Shown: piece after piece, positions 8,440 through 16,101 of the stretch
How the letters are laid out: each line of letters starts with the position of its first letter
Numbering within the stretch: position 1 is the stretch's first letter
Assembly (NCBI RefSeq): GCF_008312835.1
Contig: NZ_VSKS01000002.1
Span: 62,001 to 126,000 of the forward strand
Origin: Streptomyces marokkonensis
GTDB taxonomy: Bacteria; Actinomycetota; Actinomycetes; Streptomycetales; Streptomycetaceae
Length of the DNA stretch: 64,000 bases
Reading direction: 5' to 3'
Notes under the pieces: generated by a model
What the model saw: the letters and a program-made list of their open reading frames with translations, nothing else
Databases searched by the model: none
Told to the model about the DNA's origin: nothing
Translations under genes and position numbers: made by a program

Positions 8440-8787
8440 ATGAAGCAGTCTGCTGCCAAGACCCTCGGTGCCGCCGCTCTCGGTGCCGCCTTCGCCGTCG
8501 CCGGTGCGGGCGTCGCCAACGCGGCCCCGGCCGTCCCGGACGCCGTTCCGTCGCTGGACACCGTCACCCAGGCCGTTCCGGCCGAGCGGCTGTCCGGTGC
8601 GGTGCCGGGCCCGTCCGGGGCGCTGGCGACGGGGCAGGAGCTGGCCGGCACCGGCATGGCGACCGTGCAGCCCGTGGCCGAGAAGGCGGGCCCCCAGGTT
8701 CCGGGCGCCGGTCTGCTCGGCGGTCTGCCGCTGCACGCGGTGCCCGCCCAGGGCCTCAACGTCAACGGCGTTCCGCTCGGCGGCTGA
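8440..8787 (+). CDS. Small secreted protein, function unknown
   Basis: A 115-residue protein with a clear Sec signal peptide: MKQSAAK, a hydrophobic core of Ala/Gly/Val to about residue 24, and likely cleavage after ANA (residues 26-28). The mature part is Pro/Ala/Val/Gly rich, without cysteines or a recognisable domain. GAGGA lies ten bases before the ATG. It resembles in size and style the secreted protein at 14788, though the mature sequences differ. A perfect terminator hairpin follows at 8804. I do not recognise a function; an extracellular or cell-wall location is inferred from the signal peptide. Confidence 0.75.
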   Translation: MKQSAAKTLGAAALGAAFAVAGAGVANAAPAVPDAVPSLDTVTQAVPAERLSGAVPGPSGALATGQELAGTGMATVQPVAEKAGPQVPGAGLLGGLPLHAVPAQGLNVNGVPLGG

Positions 8788-8803
8788 CCGCCAGGCGCAC
8801 ACG

Positions 8804-8845
8804 GCCGATGGGGCGCACCCCGATGTCGGGGTGCGCCCCATCGGC
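8804..8845. terminator. Perfect 18-bp stem terminator
   Basis: The arms GCCGATGGGGCGCACCCC (8804-8821) and its exact complement (8828-8845) flank a six-base loop. It lies 16 bases after the secreted-protein stop and 31 bases before the end of the convergent PspC gene, so it can serve both. There is no U-tract, as is usual in Streptomyces. Confidence 0.85.
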
Positions 8846-8876
8846 GTACTCGCGGGGAGATGGTTCCGGGGGGCGG

Positions 8877-9077
8877 TTACCAGGCCGTCCGTGCCTTGTC
8901 CTCCGAGGGCAACAGGATCCACAGGGCGATGTACAGCAGGAACTGCGGGCCCGGCAGCAGGCACGACGCCAGGAAAATCACCCGCATCGTGTTCGCGGAG
9001 GTGCCGAAGCGCCGGGCCAGCGCGGCGCACACTCCGCCGATCATCCGGTCGTTGGTGGGGCGGGCGAGGCGGCTCAT
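8877..9077 (-). CDS. PspC-domain small membrane protein
   Basis: A 66-residue protein consisting of a single PspC domain: a short N-terminal segment SRLARPTNDRMIGGVCAALA, an amphipathic stretch and one hydrophobic helix FLASCLLPGPQFLLYIALWILLP. PspC proteins act at the cytoplasmic membrane in envelope-stress responses, but no PspA gene is visible nearby. The ATG at 9077 has an excellent GAAGGAG site; the open frame extends 31 codons further without one. It shares the hairpin at 8804 with the gene on the other strand. Confidence 0.85.
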   Translation of the reverse strand: MSRLARPTNDRMIGGVCAALARRFGTSANTMRVIFLASCLLPGPQFLLYIALWILLPSEDKARTAW

Positions 9078-9136
9078 GACGACTCCTTCGTGAGCGGTGG
9101 GAGGCCTCCCGACCGGCTGCCTCCATGCACTCCACG

Positions 9137-9718
9137 TTACGGAGACGAAGGGGGCAAAGCGTCGCTCCACGGGGCGATCCCGACCCTGGGAATCGTCGGG
9201 GTCCTACCCTGAGCCGGCTCCTCCGGAAGAGGGGCTCCGGCGGGCAGCCACGCCGTCCTGCGGCGCAGCCAGGCACGGCCCGCGGGCACCACGGCCGCGT
9301 GCGCGAGCGCCGCGCCCGCCGTGTTCAGCAGCAGCGAGTCGACGTCCACGACCTGCCCCGGCACCGCCGTCTGCAGCATCTCCACGGCCAGCGAGACCAG
9401 CGCGGTCGCGGTCATGGTGCGGATCAGCGAACCCAGCCGTGACACGGCCAGGCGCCCACCGGCCATCGGGAGCAGCACGCCCAGCGGCGCCAGCAGCGCC
9501 ATCGCCTCAGCGGCCCGGCGGACCCCCGTCACCCACCCCAGCGCGAAATCCGCCCGGATGCCGTCGAACGGCCGCAGATTCGCGGGCATCACCCAGGGGA
9601 CGTCCAGCGGGCGCAGCGTGTACCAGGCGACGAACGCGAGATGCGCGGCCAGGAGGAGTCCTCCTGTCACCCGGATGCGGAATGCGGCGGTGCCGCCGAT
9701 GAAGCCTTGACGCTGCAC
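9137..9718 (-). CDS. VanZ family membrane protein
   Basis: A 193-residue membrane protein of the VanZ-like family. Four or five hydrophobic helices are seen (VTGGLLLAAHLAFVAWYTL; AEAMALLAPLGVLLP; ATALVSLAVEML; LLNTAGAALAHAAVV), with the family pattern L-R-P after helix 1 and VDVDSLLLNTAGAALG-like near helix 4. The last 40 residues are polar and Pro rich. The GTG at 9718 is preceded by AGGGGG. VanZ itself gives low-level teicoplanin resistance, but most family members, probably including this one, have no known resistance function. Confidence 0.85.
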   Translation of the reverse strand: MQRQGFIGGTAAFRIRVTGGLLLAAHLAFVAWYTLRPLDVPWVMPANLRPFDGIRADFALGWVTGVRRAAEAMALLAPLGVLLPMAGGRLAVSRLGSLIRTMTATALVSLAVEMLQTAVPGQVVDVDSLLLNTAGAALAHAAVVPAGRAWLRRRTAWLPAGAPLPEEPAQGRTPTIPRVGIAPWSDALPPSSP

Positions 9719-9823
9719 GACCCCCTAGACGCGGCGTTCGGCACGATCGGTTCCGGGATGTCACCCGTTCACCGGGTGAGGCCTGCGCCACAGTCCGCGG
9801 AGACGCCCGGCCCGCCCCGCGGA

Positions 9824-10462
9824 TCAGCCCTCCGTGACCTCCGAGGAGGGCGGCTCCTCGTCGGCCGGACGGGACCGGACCTCGCCGGTGCACTTGTAGC
9901 GGCGCGGCCGGCTGTCCTCCGGTCCGCCCAGGATCACCGAGCCGTCGCCCTCGGCCGCCGCCGAGTCGGAGAAGGTGCACACGACCTGCGCCAGCGCGGA
10001 GGAGGGCAGGCTCCCCGGCGCGGTGCTCAGCCGCAGCGTGTCCTCCGGGTCGCCCGGCCGCGGACCGCTCACGGTCGTCCCGCGCCGCACGCGCGTGGTG
10101 TACCCGGCCTCCCGCTCGGCGTCCGACGGCTCCTCGGACAGCTCGTCCAGCAGCCCCTGCGCCACCAGCACCCGCCGCGCGTCCGCCGCCCCGTCCGGCA
10201 CCCGTACCGTCCGGTCCACCGCCACCAGGGACGACCCGCACAGCAGGAACACCTGCACCGGCAGCCCGCGCACGGCCTGCGTCGACACCTCAGGCTCGGC
10301 CAGCGAGCAGCGCACCCGTGAGGGCGCCGGACCGAAGTCGGTCGGCACCTCCGTGGCCCGGATCCCGCACCCCGTCAGCAGCGCCCCGAGCGCCCCGACG
10401 GCCAGCAGCCCCCGTGCGCCCCGTACGGCCGCACGCCGCACCGCCATCCGTCGTCCGTCCAT
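9824..10462 (-). CDS. Lipoprotein encoded with afsQ1-afsQ2
   Basis: A 212-residue lipoprotein: basic N-terminus, hydrophobic GLLAVGALGALL, lipobox LLTGC with lipid Cys at 32, then an extracytoplasmic domain with further cysteines in RCSLAEP, LLCGSS, VVCTFSD and YKCTGEV that may form two disulfides. Its ATG shares one base with the afsQ2 stop (TGATG), so it is translationally coupled to the sensor kinase. The position suggests an accessory of the AfsQ2 signal pathway, as proposed for the equivalent gene in other streptomycetes, but no biochemical role can be read from the sequence. Confidence 0.85.
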   Translation of the reverse strand: MDGRRMAVRRAAVRGARGLLAVGALGALLTGCGIRATEVPTDFGPAPSRVRCSLAEPEVSTQAVRGLPVQVFLLCGSSLVAVDRTVRVPDGAADARRVLVAQGLLDELSEEPSDAEREAGYTTRVRRGTTVSGPRPGDPEDTLRLSTAPGSLPSSALAQVVCTFSDSAAAEGDGSVILGGPEDSRPRRYKCTGEVRSRPADEEPPSSEVTEG

Positions 10463-12069
10463 CAGGCGTCCTCCCCGGCGCCTTCGTCCCCGGCGTCACC
10501 GGCCTTCTCCGAGGAGCCGCGCGCGGAGACGTCCCGCGGCAGCCGCAGCGTGAAGACGGCGCCGCCCTCGGGAGAGTTGGCCGCGGTGATCTCGCCGCCG
10601 TGGATGTGGGCGTTCTCCAGCGCGATGGACAGCCCCAGGCCACTGCCCTCGGAACGCGGCCGGGAGGCACTCGCCTTGTAGAAACGGTCGAAGACGTGCG
10701 GCAGGACCTCCTCCGGGATGCCCGGCCCGTGGTCGCGCACCTCGATGACCACCGTGCCCCCGTCCCCGGCGTCCTCCGCGCCCTCCGCCACGGACTCCCG
10801 CACCGCCACCCGCACCGGCGAACCGCCGTGCTTGAGCGCGTTGCCGACGAGATTGGCCAGGATCACGTCCAGCCGGCGCGGATCGATCCGCGCGTGGATG
10901 CCGCGCTCGGCGTCCAGGTCGACCGCGTCCAGCCAGGCACGCGCGTCGATGCAGGCGGTGATCTGGTCGGCGACGTCGACGTCGTCGAGGACCAGACGGG
11001 CGGTGCCCGCGTCGAAGCGGGTCACCTCCATCAGGTTCTCCACCAGGTCGTTCAGCCGCCGGGTCTCGCTCACCACCAGCCGGACGGCGGGCTCGATCAT
11101 CGGGTCGATGCCGCCGCCCTCGAACTCGAGCTCCTCCTCAAGGACCTCGGTCACCGCCGTGATCGCGGTCAGCGGCGTACGCAGCTCATGGCTCATGTCC
11201 GCCACGAACCGGCGTGACGCCTCGTCCCGCGCGGCCATGTCGGCCACCCGCTTCTCCAGCGCCTCGGCCGCCTTGTTGAACGTACGGGAGAGATCGGCGA
11301 GTTCATCGGTGCCCGACACCCTGAGCCGGGTGTCCAGCTTCCCCTCGCCGAGCCGCCGCGCGGCCACTCCCAGCCGCTGCACCGGCTTCAGCACCGTCGT
11401 CGCGGCGGCGTGCGCGAGCAGCGCGGAACCGATCAGCGCGAGGGCCGTGGCGATCCCCAGCGACCAGGCCAGCGAGTTGAGGTCCTTGGCCTCCGGCTCC
11501 AGCGACTTCAGCATGTAGCCCGTCGGCCCGCCGCCGATCACCCGCGTCCCCGCCACCAGGTACGGCGTGTCGTCGTCCACGGTCCGCTGCCAGTACAGAC
11601 GGTGCGGGTACTTGTTACCGGACGTGATCTCCTGCCGCTCGGTGACCGCGTCCCGCAGCGAGCGCGGCACGTCCTTCAGTGAGAAGCCGTTCAGCCCGCC
11701 CGAACTGCCGTACACCGTCCGCCCGTCCGGGTCCTCCGCGACCAGCAGCACGGTGAAGCGCTGACTGCTGGTCGCCATCTGTCCCGCGGTGCGCTGCAGT
11801 TCGTCCTGCGTCGGGTGCTCGGGCAGCGCGCCCGCCCGGTTCTGCATCTCCCGCTCGAAGTCGCGCAGCACCGCGTCCTGGGTGCGGGTCAGCACGGACT
11901 CGCGGTTCAGCCAGTAGGCGATGCCGGACGCGGACACCGCGGCGGTGAGCGCGACCAGCCCGAACACCACGACCAGCCGCAGCCGCAGGCTGGTGAACCG
12001 CAGCCGTGACCAGACTCCCCTGCGCGCCGCGGACCAGCCGCGAGGCCCCCCTTGGTGCTCGTGTGTCAC
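10462..12069 (-). CDS. afsQ2: Sensor histidine kinase AfsQ2
   Basis: A 535-residue membrane sensor kinase that would phosphorylate AfsQ1. Order: cytoplasmic N-terminus, TM1 about 31-52, extracytoplasmic sensor about 53-199, TM2 about 200-222, HAMP about 223-280, HisKA with phospho-acceptor H294 in FVADMSHELRTPLT, then the ATPase domain with N-box NLVGNALKHGG, G1 DHGPGIP and G2 GSGLGLSIA. The GTG start overlaps the afsQ1 stop (GTGA), showing tight coupling. The last 25 residues are Gly/Ala/Glu rich. In S. coelicolor AfsQ1/Q2 links nitrogen stress, notably excess glutamate in minimal medium, with antibiotic production. Confidence 0.95.
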   Translation of the reverse strand: MTHEHQGGPRGWSAARRGVWSRLRFTSLRLRLVVVFGLVALTAAVSASGIAYWLNRESVLTRTQDAVLRDFEREMQNRAGALPEHPTQDELQRTAGQMATSSQRFTVLLVAEDPDGRTVYGSSGGLNGFSLKDVPRSLRDAVTERQEITSGNKYPHRLYWQRTVDDDTPYLVAGTRVIGGGPTGYMLKSLEPEAKDLNSLAWSLGIATALALIGSALLAHAAATTVLKPVQRLGVAARRLGEGKLDTRLRVSGTDELADLSRTFNKAAEALEKRVADMAARDEASRRFVADMSHELRTPLTAITAVTEVLEEELEFEGGGIDPMIEPAVRLVVSETRRLNDLVENLMEVTRFDAGTARLVLDDVDVADQITACIDARAWLDAVDLDAERGIHARIDPRRLDVILANLVGNALKHGGSPVRVAVRESVAEGAEDAGDGGTVVIEVRDHGPGIPEEVLPHVFDRFYKASASRPRSEGSGLGLSIALENAHIHGGEITAANSPEGGAVFTLRLPRDVSARGSSEKAGDAGDEGAGEDA

Positions 12070-12743
12070 TGAGGCGGATCCAGCCGGTAGCCGACACCGC
12101 GCACGGTACGGATCAGCGTCGGGGACGACGGCACGTCCTCGACCTTGGCACGCAGCCGCTGGACACAGGCGTCCACCAGACGCGAGTCGCCCAGGTAGTC
12201 GTGCTCCCACACCAGCCGCAGCAACTGCTGCCGGGACAGCGCCTGGCCCGGCCGCCGGCTCAGCTCGAGCAGCAGCCGCAGCTCGGTCGGCGTCAGCTGG
12301 AGGTCCTCGCCGTTCTTCGTCACCGTCATCGCCGAACGGTCGATGACCAGGCTGCCGAAGGTCGCCGAGTCGCTGGACTCCCGCTCCCCGCGCCGCAGCA
12401 CCGCCCGGATACGGGCGTCCAGCACCCGGCCCTGCACGGGCTTGACGACGTAGTCGTCGGCGCCGGACTCCAGCCCGACCACCACGTCGATGTCGTCGTT
12501 GCGCGCGGTCAGCAGGATGATCGGCAACTGGTCCGTGCGCCGGATGCGACGGCACACCTCGAACCCGTCGATGCCGGGCAGCATCACGTCCAGCACGATC
12601 AGATCCGGGCGCTGCTCACGCAGCAGCTTCAGACCGTCCTCACCACTGGCAGCGGTCGCGACCCGGTGGCCCTGGCGCGTCAGGGAGAGCTCCAGGGCCG
12701 TGCGGATGGCGTCGTCGTCCTCGATCAGCAACAGGGAAGGCAC
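12066..12743 (-). CDS. afsQ1: Response regulator AfsQ1
   Basis: A 225-residue OmpR/PhoB-type regulator. The receiver domain has the acidic pocket IEDDD (7-11), phospho-acceptor D52 in LIVLDVMLPG and K101 in DDYVVKPV. The C-terminal winged helix includes LTPTELRLLLELSRRPGQALSR and VDACVQRLRAKVED, ending with VRGVGYRLDPPQ. I start it at the GTG giving VPSLLLIED; an ATG six codons upstream (12761) is the alternative. It is divergent from sigQ, and a GTGAC-N6-GTGAC site at 12874 between them fits the AfsQ1 consensus. Confidence 0.95.
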   Translation of the reverse strand: MPSLLLIEDDDAIRTALELSLTRQGHRVATAASGEDGLKLLREQRPDLIVLDVMLPGIDGFEVCRRIRRTDQLPIILLTARNDDIDVVVGLESGADDYVVKPVQGRVLDARIRAVLRRGERESSDSATFGSLVIDRSAMTVTKNGEDLQLTPTELRLLLELSRRPGQALSRQQLLRLVWEHDYLGDSRLVDACVQRLRAKVEDVPSSPTLIRTVRGVGYRLDPPQ

Positions 12744-12873
12744 GGGCTCATTCTGGCCCATGGAGGGCTTCCTGTTCGACCCGTGGGCGGCAGATGCCCA
12801 TTGGGCCCGCATACGTGCCGCTACGTGCACGGACATCTGTGAAGGATCTGTGGTCCCGCCGTGGCCGACCCCT

Positions 12874-12889
12874 GTGACACGTCTGTGAC
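12874..12889 (+). promoter_or_regulatory. AfsQ1 binding box upstream of sigQ
   Basis: GTGAC-ACGTCT-GTGAC matches the published AfsQ1 consensus of two GTnAC direct repeats separated by six bases. It lies 98 bp upstream of the sigQ start and 131 bp upstream of afsQ1. Control of sigQ by AfsQ1 is established in S. coelicolor; autoregulation of afsQ1 from the same site is possible. Confidence 0.8.
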
Positions 12890-12986
12890 AGTCGGCTGAC
12901 ACGGCCATGAAGGTCCCCCGGCAAGCTTCTCGGCACAAGCACAACAGCAGGACGAAACACCGGAAGTCCACGACGGGGGGCGCGAG

Positions 12987-13739
12987 ATGAACACGCTGCA
13001 CGGCACCAGCTCCAGCGCAGTGATCACGCGTCTGCACGACGTGCACCGGGGTTCCGAGAAGTCCGGTGCGGCGGGCATGCGGGGGTGCGCTCGCGGCACC
13101 GGACGTCAGCACACCGCGATCATGACGGTGGTTGACGCGTCCACGGGGGACACCAGCGGGGGGAACGCGTACGGGGAGGCCTCGGGGGAGCGGCGTACTC
13201 CGGAGCGGACGGCGGACGCCGAAGCGGCGTTCACCGCCTACGTCCAGGAGCGCCGCGCCTCCCTGTACGCCACCGCCTACCACCTGACCGGCGACCGTTT
13301 CGAGGCCGAGGACCTGCTGCAGAGCGCGCTGTTCTCGACCTACCGGGCGTGGGACCGGATCAGCGACAAGGCGGCGGTCGGCGGATACCTCCGCCGCACC
13401 ATGACCAACCTGCACATCAGCGCGTGGCGCCGCCGCAAGCTGAACGAATACCCGACCGAGGAACTGCCGGAGACGGCCGGTGACACGGACGCGATGCGCG
13501 GCACCGAGCTGCGCGCCGTCCTGTGGCAGGCGTTGGCCCGGCTGCCGGAACTCCAGCGCACCATGCTGGTCCTGCGCTACTACGAGGGCCGCACGGACCC
13601 GGAGATCGCGGACATCCTCGGCATCAGCGTCGGCACGGTGAAGTCCAGCATCTGGCGGTCGCTCCGCCGGCTGCGCGAGGACGAGGTCCTCAGCTTCGGC
13701 CGTGACGAGGAGGACACCTTCGGGGAGCTCGTCGCCTGA
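12987..13739 (+). CDS. sigQ: SigE-family ECF sigma factor SigQ
   Basis: A 250-residue ECF sigma factor. After about 75 low-complexity residues come region 2 (YATAYHLTGDRFEAEDLLQS, then TYRAWDRISDKAAVGGYLRR) and region 4 (LPELQRTMLVLRYYEGRTDP, EIADILGISVGTVKSSIWR). The ATG at 12987 follows a strong GGGGGGCGCGAG run. The long N-terminal extension and Met46 leave a shorter protein possible. In S. coelicolor sigQ is a direct AfsQ1 target and works against antibiotic production. No anti-sigma gene is adjacent. It is followed by a striking G-run array and a hairpin shared with the uridine kinase-like gene. Confidence 0.93.
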   Translation: MNTLHGTSSSAVITRLHDVHRGSEKSGAAGMRGCARGTGRQHTAIMTVVDASTGDTSGGNAYGEASGERRTPERTADAEAAFTAYVQERRASLYATAYHLTGDRFEAEDLLQSALFSTYRAWDRISDKAAVGGYLRRTMTNLHISAWRRRKLNEYPTEELPETAGDTDAMRGTELRAVLWQALARLPELQRTMLVLRYYEGRTDPEIADILGISVGTVKSSIWRSLRRLREDEVLSFGRDEEDTFGELVA

Positions 13740-13888
13740 AGGCAGGGGGAACGGGGGAACCGCGGGGACGCCGGGGGACGTCGTCGCGGCAAGGGGGATC
13801 GGGGGATCCGGGGGAACAAGAGGGGGAAGCACAAGGGGGTCACGGGGGACCCCTGGGATCCGGGGGGATCACGGGGGATCACGGGGGA
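13740..13888 (+). repeat. G-tract array downstream of sigQ
   Basis: About 150 bases directly after the sigQ stop contain roughly a dozen runs of five or more G on the coding strand, most in the pattern GGGGGA(T/A)C. The unit ATCACGGGGG occurs in tandem near 13868-13885. The sigQ transcript would carry these runs before the hairpin at 13899, so RNA G-quadruplex structures are possible. No gene is supported here despite long accidental open frames. Confidence 0.75.
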
Positions 13889-13898
13889 GTGCGAAACA

Positions 13899-13936
13899 GC
13901 GGGACTGGAGGGGCCGGGGGGCCCGCCCAGTCCCGC
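13899..13936. terminator. Terminator hairpin between sigQ and the uridine kinase-like gene
   Basis: The arms GCGGGACTGG (13899-13908) and CCAGTCCCGC (13927-13936) are perfectly complementary around an 18-base GC-rich loop. It sits between convergent genes and can terminate both. Confidence 0.75.
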
Positions 13937-13988
13937 CTTTCGTGTGCGTGTGGCTCGTGCGCGCGGGTCACCGCGTACGCGCCTCCCG

Positions 13989-14660
13989 CTAGGCCGGCGC
14001 GCCGGTGCTGGTGCTCGTACCCGACGTCGCACCGGCACCCGTCGCCGTACGTCCGGAGACCGCCGCGGCGGCGAGGCGGCCCAGTGCTTCGTCCCGGTCG
14101 CACGCGTACGCGCCCAGCGCCGTCTGGCGGGCGACGATCGCCCGCTCCAGCCGCATCAGCCGCCAGCCGCGGCGCAGCAGGAACGGCACCGACTTGCGGC
14201 CCTCCCTGAGGTCCCGCAGGAAGCGCCGCCGGAACGTCCGCACCGGACCGCGGCTCAGGCACAGCGCGTCGGCCAGCAGCCCTCGTTCGCGGCAGCGGTC
14301 GACGATCTCCGCGGCGAAGATCCCCTCCGCGATGAACAGCGGGGTCCCGCCGATGTCGACGGTCCCCTCGCCCGTACGGGCGCTCAGTGAGATGTCGTAG
14401 ACGGGGACCTGGGTACGACGCGTCCGGCACAGCCGCTCGATCGCGGCGACGGCGGTGTCCGCGTCCCAGGAGCCGGGGTCGTCCCAGTCGATGTCCGAGG
14501 TGCCCGCGACGAGGGGGAGGGTCGGGTCGTCGCCCTCCTTGTAGAAGTCGTCGAGACGCAGCACCGGGAGGCCGGAGCGGGCCGCGAGAAGGGACTTGCC
14601 GGAGCCGGAGGGGCCGCAGAGCAGCACGACTCGCGCGGATATGGGCGACTGGGAACTCAC
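13989..14660 (-). CDS. Uridine kinase-like P-loop ATPase
   Basis: A 223-residue P-loop kinase of the uridine kinase/phosphoribulokinase type. Walker A is GPSGSGKS (about 16-23), followed by LPVLRLDDFYKEGDDPTLP, the DDFYK motif that binds substrate and Mg2+, then DWDDPGSWD, the phosphate-loop region VPVYDIS, and FIAEGIFAAE for Walker B. This would phosphorylate uridine or cytidine to the monophosphate. The C-terminal 40 residues are Ala/Gly/Thr rich. I chose the GTG at 14660 because the motif begins 15 residues later; an ATG at 14729 adds 23 residues. Divergent from a small secreted-protein gene. Confidence 0.85.
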   Translation of the reverse strand: MSSQSPISARVVLLCGPSGSGKSLLAARSGLPVLRLDDFYKEGDDPTLPLVAGTSDIDWDDPGSWDADTAVAAIERLCRTRRTQVPVYDISLSARTGEGTVDIGGTPLFIAEGIFAAEIVDRCRERGLLADALCLSRGPVRTFRRRFLRDLREGRKSVPFLLRRGWRLMRLERAIVARQTALGAYACDRDEALGRLAAAAVSGRTATGAGATSGTSTSTGAPA

Positions 14661-14787
14661 GGGACACCAGTGTGAGGCATCGTTCGGGTGGCCCACGACC
14701 CCGAGGTGCGGCTTTGAAGCGCGCGTCACATCTCAACTACGCTTCGCGTCGACCCGATCACTCAGCGAAGCAAGAGGTGGCACAGCG

Positions 14788-15126
14788 ATGGCCCGACACA
14801 AGGCACCCACGACGCCGACCGCCCGACGCGTCCTGGCGGCCCTCGCGACCGCGGGCGTGGCCCTCGGCGCCGGCGCGGCCACGGCGGCGGCCGCGGACTC
14901 CGAGGCGCCCCTCGGCGATGCCGGCCAGGTCGTGGGTACGGTCGCGGACCTCAAGCCCAACCCGCTCGCCGGCACGGGCGTCGACCCGCTCGACAACGGC
15001 GTCAGCACGCAGGTCGCCGACTTCCGGGCGGTGGACTCCCGGGAGGTGACCGGTCCGGTCGCCCAGGCGCCGTCGGTCGACAGCATCCCGGGGGCCGGAC
15101 AGGCGACGGACCTGCTGAGGAGCTGA
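14788..15126 (+). CDS. Small secreted protein, function unknown
   Basis: A 112-residue secreted protein. Signal peptide: basic MARHKAPTTPTARR, hydrophobic VLAALATAGVALGAGAATAA, with cleavage near AAA-DS (about 36-38). The mature part is acidic and Pro/Gly/Val rich with no cysteine (GDAGQVVGTVADLKPNPLAG). AAGAGGTGG lies a few bases before the start. It shares overall design with the protein at 8440 but little sequence. A terminator hairpin follows. Function not recognised. Confidence 0.75.
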   Translation: MARHKAPTTPTARRVLAALATAGVALGAGAATAAAADSEAPLGDAGQVVGTVADLKPNPLAGTGVDPLDNGVSTQVADFRAVDSREVTGPVAQAPSVDSIPGAGQATDLLRS

Positions 15127-15144
15127 CCGGGCGGGTGCGCGGCG

Positions 15145-15192
15145 CCGGAGCGCCGTGCCCCTCCCGGACGGAGGAGGGACACGGCGCTCCGG
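15145..15192. terminator. Shared terminator hairpin
   Basis: CCGGAGCGCCGTG (15145-15157) pairs with CACGGCGCTCCGG (15180-15192), and an inner CCCTCC/GGAGGG continues the stem with a small mismatch. It lies between the convergent secreted-protein and short aldehyde dehydrogenase genes. Confidence 0.85.
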
Positions 15193-15210
15193 CTGTGGGT
15201 GGGGCGCCGC

Positions 15211-16101
15211 TCAGTAGGCGGAGCCCGACGCGCCCAGGGAACCCGTCGGGTGCCACACCGTCTTGGTCTCCAGGAACGCCGTCATGCGCTCGGTGCCGGG
15301 AGTCGCCGACCAGTCGTCCACAGGCTGTGGACGGAGAACCCGCTTGAGGTTGTCCGCGGCCGCGATCTCCAGCTCCTTCGCCAGCGCCTCGTCGGCGCCC
15401 GCCAGGTCGATCGCGTTGACGTCCTGGTGGGCGGCCAGCGGGGCGGCGATCTCCGCCGTACGGCCGGAGAGGATGTTGACCACGCCGCCCGGCAGGTCGG
15501 AGGTGGCCAGCACCTCGCCGAGGGACAGGGCGGGGAGGGGGGACCGCTCGGACGCCACCACGACCGCCGTGTTGCCCGTCGCGATCACCGGGGCGACCAC
15601 CGAGACCAGGCCCAGGAAGGACGACTCCTGCGGGGCCAGCACGGCGACCACGCCCGTCGGTTCGGGCGAGGACAGGTTGAAGAACGGGCCCGCCACCGGG
15701 TTGCCGCCGCCGACCACCTGGGCGATCTTGTCGGTCCAGCCCGCGTACCAGACCCAGCGGTCGATCGCCGCGTCCACCTGGAGGCCCGCCTTGGACTTCG
15801 ACAGCCCCTCGGCGCCGGCGACCTCCGCGACGTACTGGTCACGGCGGCCTTCGAGCATCTCCGCGATCCGGTAGAGGATCTGGCCGCGGTTGTACGCCGT
15901 CGCGCCGGACCAGCCGCCGAACGCCTTCCGTGCGGCGACGACCGCGTCACGGGCGTCCTTGCGGGACGAGAGCGGGGCGTTGGCCAGCCAGTTGTTCTTG
16001 GAGTCCGTCACCTCGTACACCCGGCCGCTCTCGGAACGCGGGAACTTCCCGCCGACGTACAGCTTGTAGGTCTTCAGTACGGAAAGTCGTGCGTCAGACA
16101 T
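15211..16101 (-). CDS. Half-length aldehyde dehydrogenase-family protein without catalytic residues
   Basis: A 296-residue protein equivalent to only the first 60% of an aldehyde dehydrogenase (about 480-490 residues). The NAD-binding half is recognisable (LYVGGKFPRSESG; AARKAFGGWSGATAYNRGQILYRIAEMLE; ATGNTAVVVASE; PGGVVNILSG). The PWNFP segment is replaced by APQESSFLG, and the chain ends before any catalytic Cys; the catalytic Glu region LELGGK is also missing. The frame is clean, with no frameshift debris downstream. Its ATG overlaps the stop of the full-length gene by eight bases. A regulatory or hetero-oligomeric role with that enzyme is an inference. Confidence 0.85.
   Translation of the reverse strand: MSDARLSVLKTYKLYVGGKFPRSESGRVYEVTDSKNNWLANAPLSSRKDARDAVVAARKAFGGWSGATAYNRGQILYRIAEMLEGRRDQYVAEVAGAEGLSKSKAGLQVDAAIDRWVWYAGWTDKIAQVVGGGNPVAGPFFNLSSPEPTGVVAVLAPQESSFLGLVSVVAPVIATGNTAVVVASERSPLPALSLGEVLATSDLPGGVVNILSGRTAEIAAPLAAHQDVNAIDLAGADEALAKELEIAAADNLKRVLRPQPVDDWSATPGTERMTAFLETKTVWHPTGSLGASGSAY

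Noticed and set aside
14732-14750. Possible fourth nucleoside operator (CTACGC-TTC-GCGTCG)
   Set aside because: Half-sites are spaced by three extra bases and one arm is mismatched; it does not match the 12-bp dyad found at add, deoC and the purine phosphorylase.
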